Shown piece by piece: positions 14,199 through 22,899 of a stretch of 25,067 bases of DNA. Both the position numbers and the translations under genes were made by a program. Position 1 is the stretch's first letter. Each line of letters starts with the position of its first letter. The DNA is from an uncultured Lachnospiraceae bacterium (GTDB lineage Bacteria; Bacillota; Clostridia; Lachnospirales; Lachnospiraceae): positions 1-25,067 of the forward strand of contig CAJTUC010000047.1 of the NCBI GenBank assembly GCA_910579395.1. Reading direction: 5' to 3'. The notes beneath the pieces are model-generated. The model was not told where the DNA came from and ran no database searches. It saw nothing but the letters and a program-made list of their open reading frames with translations.

Positions 14199-15811
14199 TA
14201 GACGAGATCCATCGGGTCAATAACACATTCCATCAGCACGGATTCATCCTGTGCCAGCAATTCCGTAATGGCAGCTTCCGCATTTTCCATTGTAAAAAGC
14301 CGCATGAATTTCATATCATAGGCCAATGCAAGTTTTTCCAAATCCGGACTGCCCGACAGATCTACGACGGAATAATGATCTTTGTAGTTATAATGCTGAA
14401 ATTCTCTTACCATGCCGAGGTAATTGTTCTTCAGAACAATAATTTTCACCGGCACATGGAACTGGCGCATGGTAGCGAGTTCCATCATTGACATCTGAAA
14501 AGAACCGTCGCCGCACACCGCAATGACCTGTCTTCCCGGGCAGGCCAGCTTTGCTCCCATGGCGGCCGGAATGGAATAGCCCATCGTTCCCATACCACCG
14601 GTCGTCAAAAATCTTCCGTTCTTCACGATATGATAAGAACACGACCATATCTGGTTCTGCCCTACATCCGCCACATAAACGGCATCATCTTCCATTTGCT
14701 CGGATAACAGACGGATAAATTCCGCTGGGTCCACATAATCGGGATTGGGATTTCTCTTTTTGCCCATCGTATCCCGGTAATGATTCAACGTTGTAATCCA
14801 CTCTTCATGTTCGCAGGTAAATTCTTCTTTAGCAATATCTTCGAAAATATGTTTCGCATCGCCTACGAGCGGAATGGAAGCGCCTACGTTCTTTCCGATT
14901 TCCGCCGGGTCCACATCAATATGCACCAGGATTTTATTTTCAGTGATCAAATCCGGCTGGCTGACTGCACGGTCCGCCACTCTCGCACCGACCATAATAA
15001 GAAGGTCTGATTCATTCATCGCCCGGTTGGCATAGGGCTTTCCGTTGTTGCCGACCATTCCGTAATACATGGGATGTTTTGTCGGCATAACGCCAATACC
15101 CATCATGGTCGAAACGACCGGAATACTAAATTTTTCAGCAAAAACGCGCAGTTCTTCCTGCGCTCCGCTCAAAAGCACGCCGCCGCCCGTACAGATGATC
15201 GGACGTTTTGCCTTCGCCAGTTCTCCGATGACCTTTTTAATCTGAACGGCATGGCCCTTGACAGTCGGTTTATAAGTACGCAGGTTCACTGTTTCGGGGT
15301 ATGTGAACTTCTTTAAAGCGGCGCGTTGGATATCAATCGGTACATCAATTAAAACCGGGCCTCTCCGTCCAGAATTCGCAATATAAAAAGCCTCTTTAAA
15401 AATTCGCGGAATATCGTTTACATCTTTGACGAGATAACTGTATTTGACAAAGGATTCTACCGCACCTGTGATATCCGCTTCCTGAAAGACATCGGAACCG
15501 ATCAGTTCGCTGTTGACCTGTCCCGTAATGCAGACAAGCGGGATGCTGTCGGCAAAAGCGGTCGCTATGCCGGTGATCACATTGGTCGCACCAGGGCCGG
15601 AAGTAACCGCACAGACACCGACCTTCCCGCTCACCCGTGCAAGACCGCTTGCAGCATGAGCAGCATTCTGTTCCGTACGAATCAGAATAGTCTTAATCTC
15701 CGACTCAAGAATACTGTTATAAAACGGGCAAATTGCAACCCCCGGATAACCAAATACATATTCTACGCCTTCCTCTTCCAGACATTTTACGATTGCATCC
15801 GCACCTATCAT
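14198..15811 (-). CDS. ilvB: Acetolactate synthase large (catalytic) subunit
   Basis: 537 codons from the ATG at 15811, which has GGAGG 7 bases upstream; a longer frame from 15856 starts with non-conserved residues. The enzyme condenses two pyruvates, or pyruvate with 2-oxobutyrate, using thiamine diphosphate, the first common step to valine, leucine and isoleucine. The catalytic Glu47 lies in RTEQNAAHAASGLAR, the central FAD-binding domain spans about 190-330, and the ThDP/Mg motif runs from GDGS at 424 to NN at 452-453. It is shorter than the common 560-residue form because the N- and C-terminal tails are short. Both flanks carry copies of a structured repeat: copy B before the gene, copy A from its stop codon. 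Confidence 0.96.
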   Translation of the reverse strand: MIGADAIVKCLEEEGVEYVFGYPGVAICPFYNSILESEIKTILIRTEQNAAHAASGLARVSGKVGVCAVTSGPGATNVITGIATAFADSIPLVCITGQVNSELIGSDVFQEADITGAVESFVKYSYLVKDVNDIPRIFKEAFYIANSGRRGPVLIDVPIDIQRAALKKFTYPETVNLRTYKPTVKGHAVQIKKVIGELAKAKRPIICTGGGVLLSGAQEELRVFAEKFSIPVVSTMMGIGVMPTKHPMYYGMVGNNGKPYANRAMNESDLLIMVGARVADRAVSQPDLITENKILVHIDVDPAEIGKNVGASIPLVGDAKHIFEDIAKEEFTCEHEEWITTLNHYRDTMGKKRNPNPDYVDPAEFIRLLSEQMEDDAVYVADVGQNQIWSCSYHIVKNGRFLTTGGMGTMGYSIPAAMGAKLACPGRQVIAVCGDGSFQMSMMELATMRQFHVPVKIIVLKNNYLGMVREFQHYNYKDHYSVVDLSGSPDLEKLALAYDMKFMRLFTMENAEAAITELLAQDESVLMECVIDPMDLV

Positions 15812-15839
15812 AATAATCCTCCATCTTCTATCTATAGTT

Positions 15840-15887
15840 TTCACACTAACCTCCATGATTCCGCTTTTCGGAATCTCAAATCCGGAT
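15840..15887. promoter_or_regulatory. Extra hairpin and 9-bp repeat between element copy B and ilvB
   Basis: GATTCCG (15857-15863) and CGGAATC (15869-15875) form a 7-bp hairpin. TTCACACTA at 15840-15848 is repeated exactly at 15995-16003, on the other side of copy B. AAATCCGG (15878-15885) can pair with CCGGATTT (15897-15904), which would exclude hairpin P1 of copy B. No promoter is evident, so ilvB is probably read from metH. Confidence 0.55.
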
Positions 15888-16001
15888 GAAGAATGCCCGG
15901 ATTTTGGGCATTCTTCGGTGTGAAGAAGATTTGCTTTGCAAATCCATAGAAGTTCTTGGCGAAACAGCCCATGCTGTGAGCCTTAGAACTTCTCTTCACA
16001 C
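15888..16001. repeat. Structured element, copy B, starting at the metH stop codon
   Basis: Same plan as copy A: P1 15888-15898/15906-15916; P2 15918-15925/15994-16001; P3 15928-15934/15938-15944; P4 15948-15956/15985-15993 continued by GGC/GCC and ACAG/CTGT around a 6-base loop. The outer arms of P4 (AGAAGTTCT/AGAACTTCT) are identical in both copies, and internal spacings match within a base. P2 overlaps the metH stop TGA. Differences in P1, P2, P3 and inner P4 change both partners and keep pairing. Confidence 0.88.
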
Positions 16002-18458
16002 TATGCGCTGTGCCAACTTCACCGCATCCGCCGCATCTTTTGAATAGCCGTCTGCACCGATTTCATCCGCATATTCCTGTGTGATGACGGCTCCGCCGAT
16101 GATGATCTTCGCATCCACTTCTTTTTCTTTCGCATACGCGATGACATGTCTCATCTGCTGCATGGTCGTTGTCATCAGCGCCGAAAGCGCGATGATCTGC
16201 GCATTGTGTTCGACTGCGGCCTCAATAATCTTCTCTTTCGGAACATCCTTGCCAAGGTCGATGACATGGAAACCGTAATTTTTTAACATCAGCGCGACAA
16301 GATTCTTGCCGATATCATGAATATCGCCTTCTACGGTAGCGATAACGACCGTCGGCATCTCTTTACCGGTATTATCCTCCATAAGAAGGGGCTCCAAATA
16401 TTCAATCGAAGCCTTCATTGCCTCTGCGCTCGCAATAAGCTGGGGCAGGAAATATTTTCCTTTATCAAAAAGTTCACCTACTTCATTAATGCCCGGAAGC
16501 AGAACATCATCCAGCAGTTTCTTGGGCGCGTTTCCCTCTTCCACTGCCTGCTTTGTATCCGCAGCGATTCCGTTCATATTTCCTTTCAGGACATCTGCGC
16601 GCAGTTTCTCCAAAATCGAGATATTATTCTGTACTTCTGCTTTCTTTCCGGCAATCGGAATGCCCGTGGGCTTTATCGCTGTTTCGCCCATGGCCGCTCT
16701 CTTTTCTTTCACTGCTTCCATCAGATTGATGTAGCGGATATCCGCCCCCTCTTTGTTCAGAAGCAGATCGGAGGCAAAAGCAAGGCTGACGAGCAGCTCC
16801 TGAGAGGGATTGGCGATTGCCATCGTAAGGCCCGCCTGAATCGCCATCGTCAGAAAAGCTGTATTCACATAACTGCGCTCCGGCAGTCCGAAAGAAATAT
16901 TGGACAGACCGCAGGTCGTCGCAAGTCCATTCTCTTTGCAGTACCGTATCGTCTCCAATGTCTCGATGGCAGCCGTCTTATTGGCGCCCACCGTTGCCAC
17001 CAGCCCGTCCACAATGATATCTTCTTTGCGCATGCCAAGTTCATATGCACGCTCCTGTATTTTCTCGATAATCTCTATTTTTTCCTGCAGATTTTCCGGC
17101 AGTCCCGCATCTGACAGCGGAAGCAGAATAAACATTGCACCGTATTTTTTCGCAATCGGCAAAAGAGATTCAAATTTTACTTTTTCATAGGAAATGGAAT
17201 TGATCAGCGCTCTTCCCGGATATCTCCTAAGCGCCGCCTCGATGACATCCACATGGCTTGAATCGATAGAGAGAGGCAGGCTCGTAAGGCCGGACACTGT
17301 CTCGACAGCCCGAAGCATCATCGCTTTTTCATCGATACCGCTCATTCCCACATTAACATCGAGTATGCTCGCACCACAGGCTTCCTGCTCCTCCGCCAGG
17401 GTCGAAACCATTTCCATAACGCCTTCCCGAAGTTCGGCCTGCAGTTTCTTCTTAACAGCCAGCTTACCGGTTGGATTGATGCGCTCACCAATGATCATAA
17501 AGTTGTCATTCAGTCCAAAAGCGACCGTTTTCCGCTCGCTCGTCAGGTACCGCAGCGTGCCAGGCTCCCTATGCCGAATCTGCATTGTGCCGACAGCTTC
17601 TTTGGCCGCCTGAATATAAGAGGGCGTAGTGCCGCAGCATCCGCCAACAATCGAAGCACCCGCTTCCACGAGCAGTTTCATGCCTTCCGCAAATTCCGCT
17701 TCTTCCATATCATAAACCGTTTGACCGTTTTCGTCTAAGAAAGGAAGTCCCGCATTCGGTTTCGCAATGACCGGAATCGTCGTTGCATCTGCCATCGCCC
17801 GTATGATCTCTGTCATCTTATCCGGCCCTGTGGAACAATTGGCGCCGATTGCCGATGCACCCAGACTTTCCAGAACGACTGCTGCGGTCACGGCATCCGT
17901 CCCATATAAAGACCTGCCATCCGCTTCAAAAGTCATCGTCGCCATCACCGGCAGGTCACAAGTCTCTTTCGCCGCAATGAGTGCCGCTCTCGTTTCCTGT
18001 AAGCTCATCATCGTTTCGATAACGAGCAGATCGACGCCGGCTTCCACAAGATAACCGATCTGTTCTTTATAGATGGAAATCAGTTCTTCAAAATCCATCG
18101 TTCCCATTGGTGCAAGCTGCTCACCGGTCATCGTAAGATCGCCTGCAACAAAGGCCATTCCCCCGGCAGCTTCTCTGGATACCGCCACCAGCTGATGATT
18201 CATTTCCCGAATCTGCTCTTCCAAGCCATATTCCTTCAATTTAATCCTGTTTGCAGAAAAAGTCGGAGCATAAAGGATGTTGCTGCCGGCCTCTACAAAT
18301 TCTCTTTGAAGGCCAATCAGAACATCCCGATGTTCCAATATCCATTTTTCCGGACAGACGCCGGCCGGCATTCCTCTTTTCAAAAGATTGGACCCCGTCG
18401 CTCCATCCAGAAAAATCGGTGTTTCTTTAATCAAATCCATGAAAGCCTGTTTTGTCAT
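15996..18458 (-). CDS. metH: Cobalamin-dependent methionine synthase, short form without activation domain
   Basis: 820 codons. The enzyme transfers a methyl group from methyltetrahydrofolate through cobalamin to homocysteine. Domains in order: homocysteine/zinc domain at about 1-290 (DGATGSNLLKRGM; zinc ligands Cys208, Cys274 and Cys275 in GGCCGTTP); pterin-binding domain at about 315-580 (GERINPTG, LDVNVG, LSIDSS); cobalamin cap helices at about 600-690; cobalamin-binding domain at about 700-820 with DIHDIG at 712-717, whose His714 is the lower cobalt ligand. The C-terminal AdoMet reactivation domain of E. coli MetH (about 1200 residues) is absent, as in many anaerobes. The start has AAGGAG about 13 bases upstream. 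The stop codon overlaps structured element copy B. It follows the lipoprotein gene by 24 bases. Confidence 0.95.
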   Translation of the reverse strand: MTKQAFMDLIKETPIFLDGATGSNLLKRGMPAGVCPEKWILEHRDVLIGLQREFVEAGSNILYAPTFSANRIKLKEYGLEEQIREMNHQLVAVSREAAGGMAFVAGDLTMTGEQLAPMGTMDFEELISIYKEQIGYLVEAGVDLLVIETMMSLQETRAALIAAKETCDLPVMATMTFEADGRSLYGTDAVTAAVVLESLGASAIGANCSTGPDKMTEIIRAMADATTIPVIAKPNAGLPFLDENGQTVYDMEEAEFAEGMKLLVEAGASIVGGCCGTTPSYIQAAKEAVGTMQIRHREPGTLRYLTSERKTVAFGLNDNFMIIGERINPTGKLAVKKKLQAELREGVMEMVSTLAEEQEACGASILDVNVGMSGIDEKAMMLRAVETVSGLTSLPLSIDSSHVDVIEAALRRYPGRALINSISYEKVKFESLLPIAKKYGAMFILLPLSDAGLPENLQEKIEIIEKIQERAYELGMRKEDIIVDGLVATVGANKTAAIETLETIRYCKENGLATTCGLSNISFGLPERSYVNTAFLTMAIQAGLTMAIANPSQELLVSLAFASDLLLNKEGADIRYINLMEAVKEKRAAMGETAIKPTGIPIAGKKAEVQNNISILEKLRADVLKGNMNGIAADTKQAVEEGNAPKKLLDDVLLPGINEVGELFDKGKYFLPQLIASAEAMKASIEYLEPLLMEDNTGKEMPTVVIATVEGDIHDIGKNLVALMLKNYGFHVIDLGKDVPKEKIIEAAVEHNAQIIALSALMTTTMQQMRHVIAYAKEKEVDAKIIIGGAVITQEYADEIGADGYSKDAADAVKLAQRIV

Positions 18459-18482
18459 GCTGCTATGCGTTCTCCTTCTTGC

Positions 18483-19052
18483 TTATTCTTGTGTTCCTTC
18501 CGTACCATCACCTGTATCTTCTCCGGCGCCTTCTTCCGAATCATCATCCGATTTATTCAGATAACCGTCACCAAAAATACTATTGTCTTCTTCCGTATAG
18601 GTGATGCCCTCTCCTTCCGGAATCTCTCCATGAAGCAGCATGACAATATACTGGAGCCTGATATTAGCTCTTTGGTAATATTCCCTTGCTGCTTCTTCAT
18701 AATTAGGGTTAAATTCTTCCGCCTCATAGGCCATATGAAAATACGAGACCGCCTGCCTCATATTTTCACTCGCCTCGTCAGCGAGATTGTCTACCACCGA
18801 AAACTGTTCCGGCACTTCAAGTTCTGCCATCCATGCCACTTCTGCATCCAGCGCATCCAGATATTCCAACAATTGCGCCACATAATCTTCCTGGCCTGTA
18901 TCAATCGCATTTATATTCTCATCGAACTCCGCGATATGCGCAAAAAATGTTTCCATATCTGCCTGATAAGCATCCAATGCTTCATCTTCCCCGCATCCCA
19001 TTAGAAACAGAGCGCATGACAGCCACAAAACAAGCCCTCTAAACTTCTTCAA
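18483..19052 (-). CDS. Putative lipoprotein, helical, with acidic tail
   Basis: 189 codons. The start is the TTG at 19052, 9 bases after GAGG; no ATG upstream of the lipobox is available, and the TTG gives a proper signal peptide. Residues 1-19 are KKFRG followed by a hydrophobic core, ending in the lipobox LMGC with Cys20 as the lipid-attached residue. Residues 25-150 look helical and acidic with aromatic repeats, and residues 155-189 are a Glu/Asp/Gly-rich tail. It is predicted on the outer face of the membrane. It is followed by metH after 24 bases and has its own promoter. I do not recognise the family, and no link to methionine metabolism is shown beyond position. Confidence 0.8.
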   Translation of the reverse strand: MKKFRGLVLWLSCALFLMGCGEDEALDAYQADMETFFAHIAEFDENINAIDTGQEDYVAQLLEYLDALDAEVAWMAELEVPEQFSVVDNLADEASENMRQAVSYFHMAYEAEEFNPNYEEAAREYYQRANIRLQYIVMLLHGEIPEGEGITYTEEDNSIFGDGYLNKSDDDSEEGAGEDTGDGTEGTQE

Positions 19053-19129
19053 CCTGTATACCTCATTCTCACTCTACTTGCACAAATAAATTGACTTTGA
19101 ATAATCTTCGATTTTTCAACTTACCTAAG

Positions 19130-19158
19130 AATTTACCACAAACCGGACAACAAAGCAA
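19130..19158 (-). promoter_or_regulatory. Promoter for the lipoprotein-metH unit
   Basis: On the minus strand TTGCTT (19158-19153), a 17-base spacer and TAAATT (19135-19130) lie about 80 bases before the TTG start. No terminator hairpin is visible between this promoter and the hydrogenase gene, so read-through is possible. Confidence 0.6.
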
Positions 19159-19184
19159 GTTTTTATACCTCTTCCTCCTGCTTC

Positions 19185-20921
19185 TTATGTTTCGTTATGC
19201 AGATGCTCCATATGGAGTAATGTATGTGCCTTATGGGAAAGAGGCGCCTCAAAAAATTCTTCGTACATCTGCAGAATATCCTGATTTTCATGGGAGAAAC
19301 GGACTGCCGCATTTTCGTCCAGCCGATAGAGTTTCCTGCCCCGTTCAAACGCCAGTTCCTCACCGTCATGAATAGGCTGGCCGCCGCCGCCGACACAACC
19401 GCCCGGGCAGGCCATTACTTCTACAAAATCATAGTGTACTTCGCCGCGCTCAATTTTGCCGAGCAGTTCTCGTGTATTGCCAAGACCGCTGACAACAGCT
19501 GTTTTTACGGTAATATCATCTATGTTGAAGTCTGCTTCCGCCACACCGTCATTTGCCTGGAAAGCCGGACTTCTTACCGCCTTGAAAGCATCAGCCGGCG
19601 GGTTTTCTTTTTTCAACAGATAATAGGCTGTGCGGAGCGCTGCCTCCATAACGCCGCCCGTAACGCCGAAAATAACACCCGCACCGGATCCCTGCTGCAT
19701 GGGTCTGTCGCTTTCGATATCCTCCAGTGTATCCGGGCTGATATGGGCGGAACGAATCATTTTCACGAGTTCTCTTGTCGTAATGACGACATCGATATCA
19801 TGTCCGGCATACTCTTCATAGAACAGTTCCATCTCCCGTTCCCCTTTCTTGGCAACGCAGGGCATAACGGATACCGTAAAGATCTGTTCCGGTGAAACGC
19901 CGAGTTTTTCGGCAAAATAAGTTTTCATCACGGCACCGAACATCTGCTGCGGCGATTTGGCCGTGGAAAGTTGTCCGATCATATGAGGAAACTGGGATTT
20001 GATAAACCGAACCCAGCCGGGACAACAGGAAGTAAACATCGGCCGTTCTTTCAGTTCACCCGCCGTAAACCGTTTCAGAAATTCATTTCCCTCTTCCATG
20101 ATGGTCAAGTCTGCGGAAAAGGTCGTATCAAACGCATAATCCACACCCATTCTTTTCAGGGCGTCCAGAATCTTACCGACGCTTGCTTCTTCTTCCTTCA
20201 GACCAAGTTCTTCTCCCCATGCTGCACGCACCGCCGGCGCCACCTGTACGACAACAATTTTCTCTTTATCCGCAATGGCTTCCCATACTTTCTCCGTATC
20301 GTCACGTTCTCTGAGCGCGCCTACCGGACAATGGGTAATGCACTGGCCGCACAGCGAACAGTCCGCTTCGCTGATGTTCTTATGCCCCGCCACATTGACG
20401 GTCGTCCATATACCCGTTCCTTCCACATCCCAGATACCAAGTCCCTGCACTTTATCGCATACCTGTACACAACGCATACACTTGATACATTTGGACGAAT
20501 CCCGAATCAGGGGAAACTGTTTATCCCAGGCCTGTTTTCCGATTTCCATCTTAAACGGAATATCAATAATATTCAGATCATTCGCCACGCTCTGCAGGCT
20601 GCAGTTGCCGCTCCTCCCACAGCTTACACAGTGAGAGTCGTGCTGCGATAAGATCAGTTCCACCGTTGTCCGTCTGTTTCTGCGGACTTTCGGGCTGTTC
20701 GTATAAATAACCATTCCTTCTTCCGCCACATTATTGCAGGAAGTGATCAGTCTGTCCTTACCTTCCAGCTCCACGACACATACGCGGCAGGCGGCGATTT
20801 CGTTGATGCCCTTCAAGTAGCAGAGTTTGGGAATGGGAATCCCGTTCTGTGCGGCAGCCTCCATAATGGTCGTATTCTCTTCCACCGTTATCTGTTTTCC
20901 GTCTATCGTAAGATTTACCAT
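19185..20921 (-). CDS. [FeFe]-hydrogenase catalytic subunit (modular, group A)
   Basis: 578 codons. Modules in order: a [2Fe-2S] domain (Cys34, Cys45, Cys48, Cys62); a His-ligated [4Fe-4S] site (His94, Cys98, Cys101, Cys107); two ferredoxin-type clusters (Cys145/148/151/155 and Cys188/191/194/198); then the H-cluster domain with TSCCPGW (Cys299 for proton transfer, Cys300 ligand), MPCVAKKGE (Cys355) and ACPGGCVGGGGQP (Cys505, Cys509). All cluster ligands are present. It catalyses reversible H2 formation in the cytoplasm. The start overlaps the upstream gene by 7 bases, so the two are coupled. The partner is a GltD-like flavoprotein rather than the usual NuoF/NuoE pair, which fits the glutamate-synthase-linked group A2 idea; the electron donor is therefore inferred. 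Maturation genes hydEFG are not in the window. Confidence 0.95.
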   Translation of the reverse strand: MVNLTIDGKQITVEENTTIMEAAAQNGIPIPKLCYLKGINEIAACRVCVVELEGKDRLITSCNNVAEEGMVIYTNSPKVRRNRRTTVELILSQHDSHCVSCGRSGNCSLQSVANDLNIIDIPFKMEIGKQAWDKQFPLIRDSSKCIKCMRCVQVCDKVQGLGIWDVEGTGIWTTVNVAGHKNISEADCSLCGQCITHCPVGALRERDDTEKVWEAIADKEKIVVVQVAPAVRAAWGEELGLKEEEASVGKILDALKRMGVDYAFDTTFSADLTIMEEGNEFLKRFTAGELKERPMFTSCCPGWVRFIKSQFPHMIGQLSTAKSPQQMFGAVMKTYFAEKLGVSPEQIFTVSVMPCVAKKGEREMELFYEEYAGHDIDVVITTRELVKMIRSAHISPDTLEDIESDRPMQQGSGAGVIFGVTGGVMEAALRTAYYLLKKENPPADAFKAVRSPAFQANDGVAEADFNIDDITVKTAVVSGLGNTRELLGKIERGEVHYDFVEVMACPGGCVGGGGQPIHDGEELAFERGRKLYRLDENAAVRFSHENQDILQMYEEFFEAPLSHKAHTLLHMEHLHNET

Positions 20922-22747
20922 AATGTCTCTCTGCCTCCTTTAAATATGCCATATCCGAAATGATCGCAGCGCAGGCAGCGACTCGCCTCCTGCTTTGCTT
21001 CTTTTTCAGTCATGCAGTTCTCTACACCTTCAAAATCACAAATCCTTTCACATGCCTCCCGCTCTGTCAGATTGACTCTTCCGCAAGGAGAATTGTCATT
21101 CAAGTGAGGCTCAGGGATTTTTACATCGCAGGATATTTCATGGCGGTATCCGAGATATTCATCGATATTGGCCGCGACGACTTTTGCCGCCGCGATCGCG
21201 CTGATAACGGATGCCGGACCGCTCGCACAGTCACCTCCCGCAAAGACACCCGGCATATTGGCAAAAGTACCAGAACGCTTGGTAACAATCCGGCCGCGCG
21301 CTACCGGAATGCCGGCTTCTTCAAAATGCCGCGTCTCGATATTCTGTCCGATGGCTTTGATCAGCACATCGCACGGAATGTATAAATCCTCTTCTCCCGT
21401 AGGCTTAATGCTCGCCCTGCCGTCCCGTATCGCACTCACCATCTGCGGCGTTACATAAATGCCTTTTACATGATTCTTCTCATCGACTACAATCGATGCC
21501 GGCGCTTTCAATGTCTGGAGTTCGATTCCTTCCGCAATGGCACCGTCGATTTCACCGCGCAGCGCCGTCATATCGGACATTCTTCTTCTGTATACAATAC
21601 TTACCTTCTTCGCGCCGAGACGTTTCGCCGTCCGCACAGCATCCATGGAAACATTTCCGCCGCCGATGACCGCGACTTCTTTTCCGGTCAGATCCATGAT
21701 CTCATGCTTACCGACATTTCGAAGGAACTGAACTGCAGATAATACGCCTTCCGCGTCTTCTCCCTCCAGCCCGAGTTTCTTATCGGTGCTCGCGCCAATG
21801 GTAATGAGAACGGCATCATACTGTTCCCGCAGTTCCTGAATGGTGATATCCTGTCCGATCTTCAGGCCGTGTTTTACCTCGACACCCGTTTTCAGGATGC
21901 TTCTGATATCCTCGTCCAGCCGGTTCTTCGGCAGACGGTAATTGGGGATACCGTAACGCAGCATGCCGCCCAATTCGGGAAGCATTTCATAAACCGTCAC
22001 CTGATGCCCCATAAGCTGTAAATAATATGCCGCACTCAAACCACCAGGGCCGCCGCCGAGGACTGCCACCCGTTTTCCTGTACTCGGTGCACATACCGGC
22101 GGGTCTACTTCACCGGCAAAATCGGCCGCCACCCGTTTCAGCCCGCGTATATTGACGGAATCATCCACCATATTTCTTCTGCATCTCGCCTCACAGGGAT
22201 GTTCACAAATAAAGCCGCAGGTCGTCGGGAAAGGATTGTCCTTCCGAATCAGGCGGATAGCATCCTGATATCTTCCCTCACCGACAAGCGCAATGTAACC
22301 CGGAATATCCACATGCGCCGGACAAAGCGATACACAGGATACCGGCTGGTTATAGGTACAGGTACAACGATTGTTCTGAATATGGCCTATGTAATCATCC
22401 CGATAACCAATCAGTCCCTTATATACCATATTAGCCGCTTCATATCCGATGGCACAGTCCGCTGACTCCATAATGGAAAGCGCTGTCTGTTCCATAATAT
22501 CCAATGTTTCCATCGTCGCATTGCCGTTCAGGACATCCTCGATAAAATGGCTCAATTGTCCAAGACCGATACGGCACGGTACACACTTTCCACAAGTCTG
22601 CGCATGGCACAGGTCAAGAAAAGCTCTCGACATATCCACCGGGCAGAGTCCCGGCGGGCTGGATTCAATTCTACGCTCCAAATCCTTATAGAGACCCTCC
22701 ATAACAATTCTGGCGCGGTTCGGTGATGCAATTTCTAATCTGCTCAT
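20915..22747 (-). CDS. NuoF-type iron-sulfur domain fused to GltD-like FAD/NAD(P) oxidoreductase
   Basis: 610 codons. Residues 1-115 match the C-terminal [4Fe-4S] domain of NuoF/HydB (CGKCVPCRIG with Cys52/55/58, partner Cys98) but without the FMN and NADH-binding part. Residues 120-590 match the glutamate synthase small subunit: N-terminal cysteines (CGFICEHPCEARCRR, Cys177/181/185/189), an FAD site GGGPGG at 231-236, a second nucleotide site GGGNVS at 362-367 followed by YRRR near 386-389 (Arg here often means NADPH), and the closing FAD motif VFAGGDC. The ATG has AGGGGG 8 bases upstream. It forms a two-gene operon with the hydrogenase. I infer that it passes electrons between NAD(P)H and the hydrogenase; GltB is not in the window. 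Confidence 0.9.
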   Translation of the reverse strand: MSRLEIASPNRARIVMEGLYKDLERRIESSPPGLCPVDMSRAFLDLCHAQTCGKCVPCRIGLGQLSHFIEDVLNGNATMETLDIMEQTALSIMESADCAIGYEAANMVYKGLIGYRDDYIGHIQNNRCTCTYNQPVSCVSLCPAHVDIPGYIALVGEGRYQDAIRLIRKDNPFPTTCGFICEHPCEARCRRNMVDDSVNIRGLKRVAADFAGEVDPPVCAPSTGKRVAVLGGGPGGLSAAYYLQLMGHQVTVYEMLPELGGMLRYGIPNYRLPKNRLDEDIRSILKTGVEVKHGLKIGQDITIQELREQYDAVLITIGASTDKKLGLEGEDAEGVLSAVQFLRNVGKHEIMDLTGKEVAVIGGGNVSMDAVRTAKRLGAKKVSIVYRRRMSDMTALRGEIDGAIAEGIELQTLKAPASIVVDEKNHVKGIYVTPQMVSAIRDGRASIKPTGEEDLYIPCDVLIKAIGQNIETRHFEEAGIPVARGRIVTKRSGTFANMPGVFAGGDCASGPASVISAIAAAKVVAANIDEYLGYRHEISCDVKIPEPHLNDNSPCGRVNLTEREACERICDFEGVENCMTEKEAKQEASRCLRCDHFGYGIFKGGRETLW

Positions 22748-22806
22748 ATAAAACCCCCTGTACTTTTGTATTCTTATAACTTTCTGCCTTTTACCTCATT
22801 TGCTGT

Positions 22807-22896
22807 AGAAGTGGCTCTCACAGGAACCGCTTCTATTAGATGTGACTTTCATTAGAGGCACTTCTATTAGATGTGGCTTCCATTGAAGCCACATCT
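22807..22896. repeat. Three tandem hairpin units in the leader of the hydrogenase operon
   Basis: Unit 1 (22807-22834, AGAAGTGG/CCGCTTCT with one wobble), unit 2 (22838-22865, imperfect AGATGTG/CACTTCT) and unit 3 (22869-22896, perfect 12-bp AGATGTGGCTTC/GAAGCCACATCT with a CATT loop). They are separated by ATT linkers and each is 28 bases. Sequence similarity shows they are copies of one unit. Unit 3 lies at the likely transcription start, so it may be an operator or the first stem of the leader RNA. Confidence 0.8.
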
Positions 22897-22899
22897 ATT

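Noticed and set aside
14085..16001. Reading the structured elements as plain intrinsic terminators or integron attC sites
   Set aside because: There is no T-run after the stems in the direction of transcription, and no integrase gene or attC-type core sites are present. The three-way junction is more complex than either.
13913..16003. T-box, SAM or cobalamin riboswitch in the ilv and met leaders
   Set aside because: No T-box AGGGTGGNACCGCG-like sequence, and no SAM or B12 box features were found in the intergenic regions. The structures present do not match these classes as I know them.
16317..17114. A 265-codon plus-strand frame opposite metH
   Set aside because: Antisense shadow of a clearly conserved gene.
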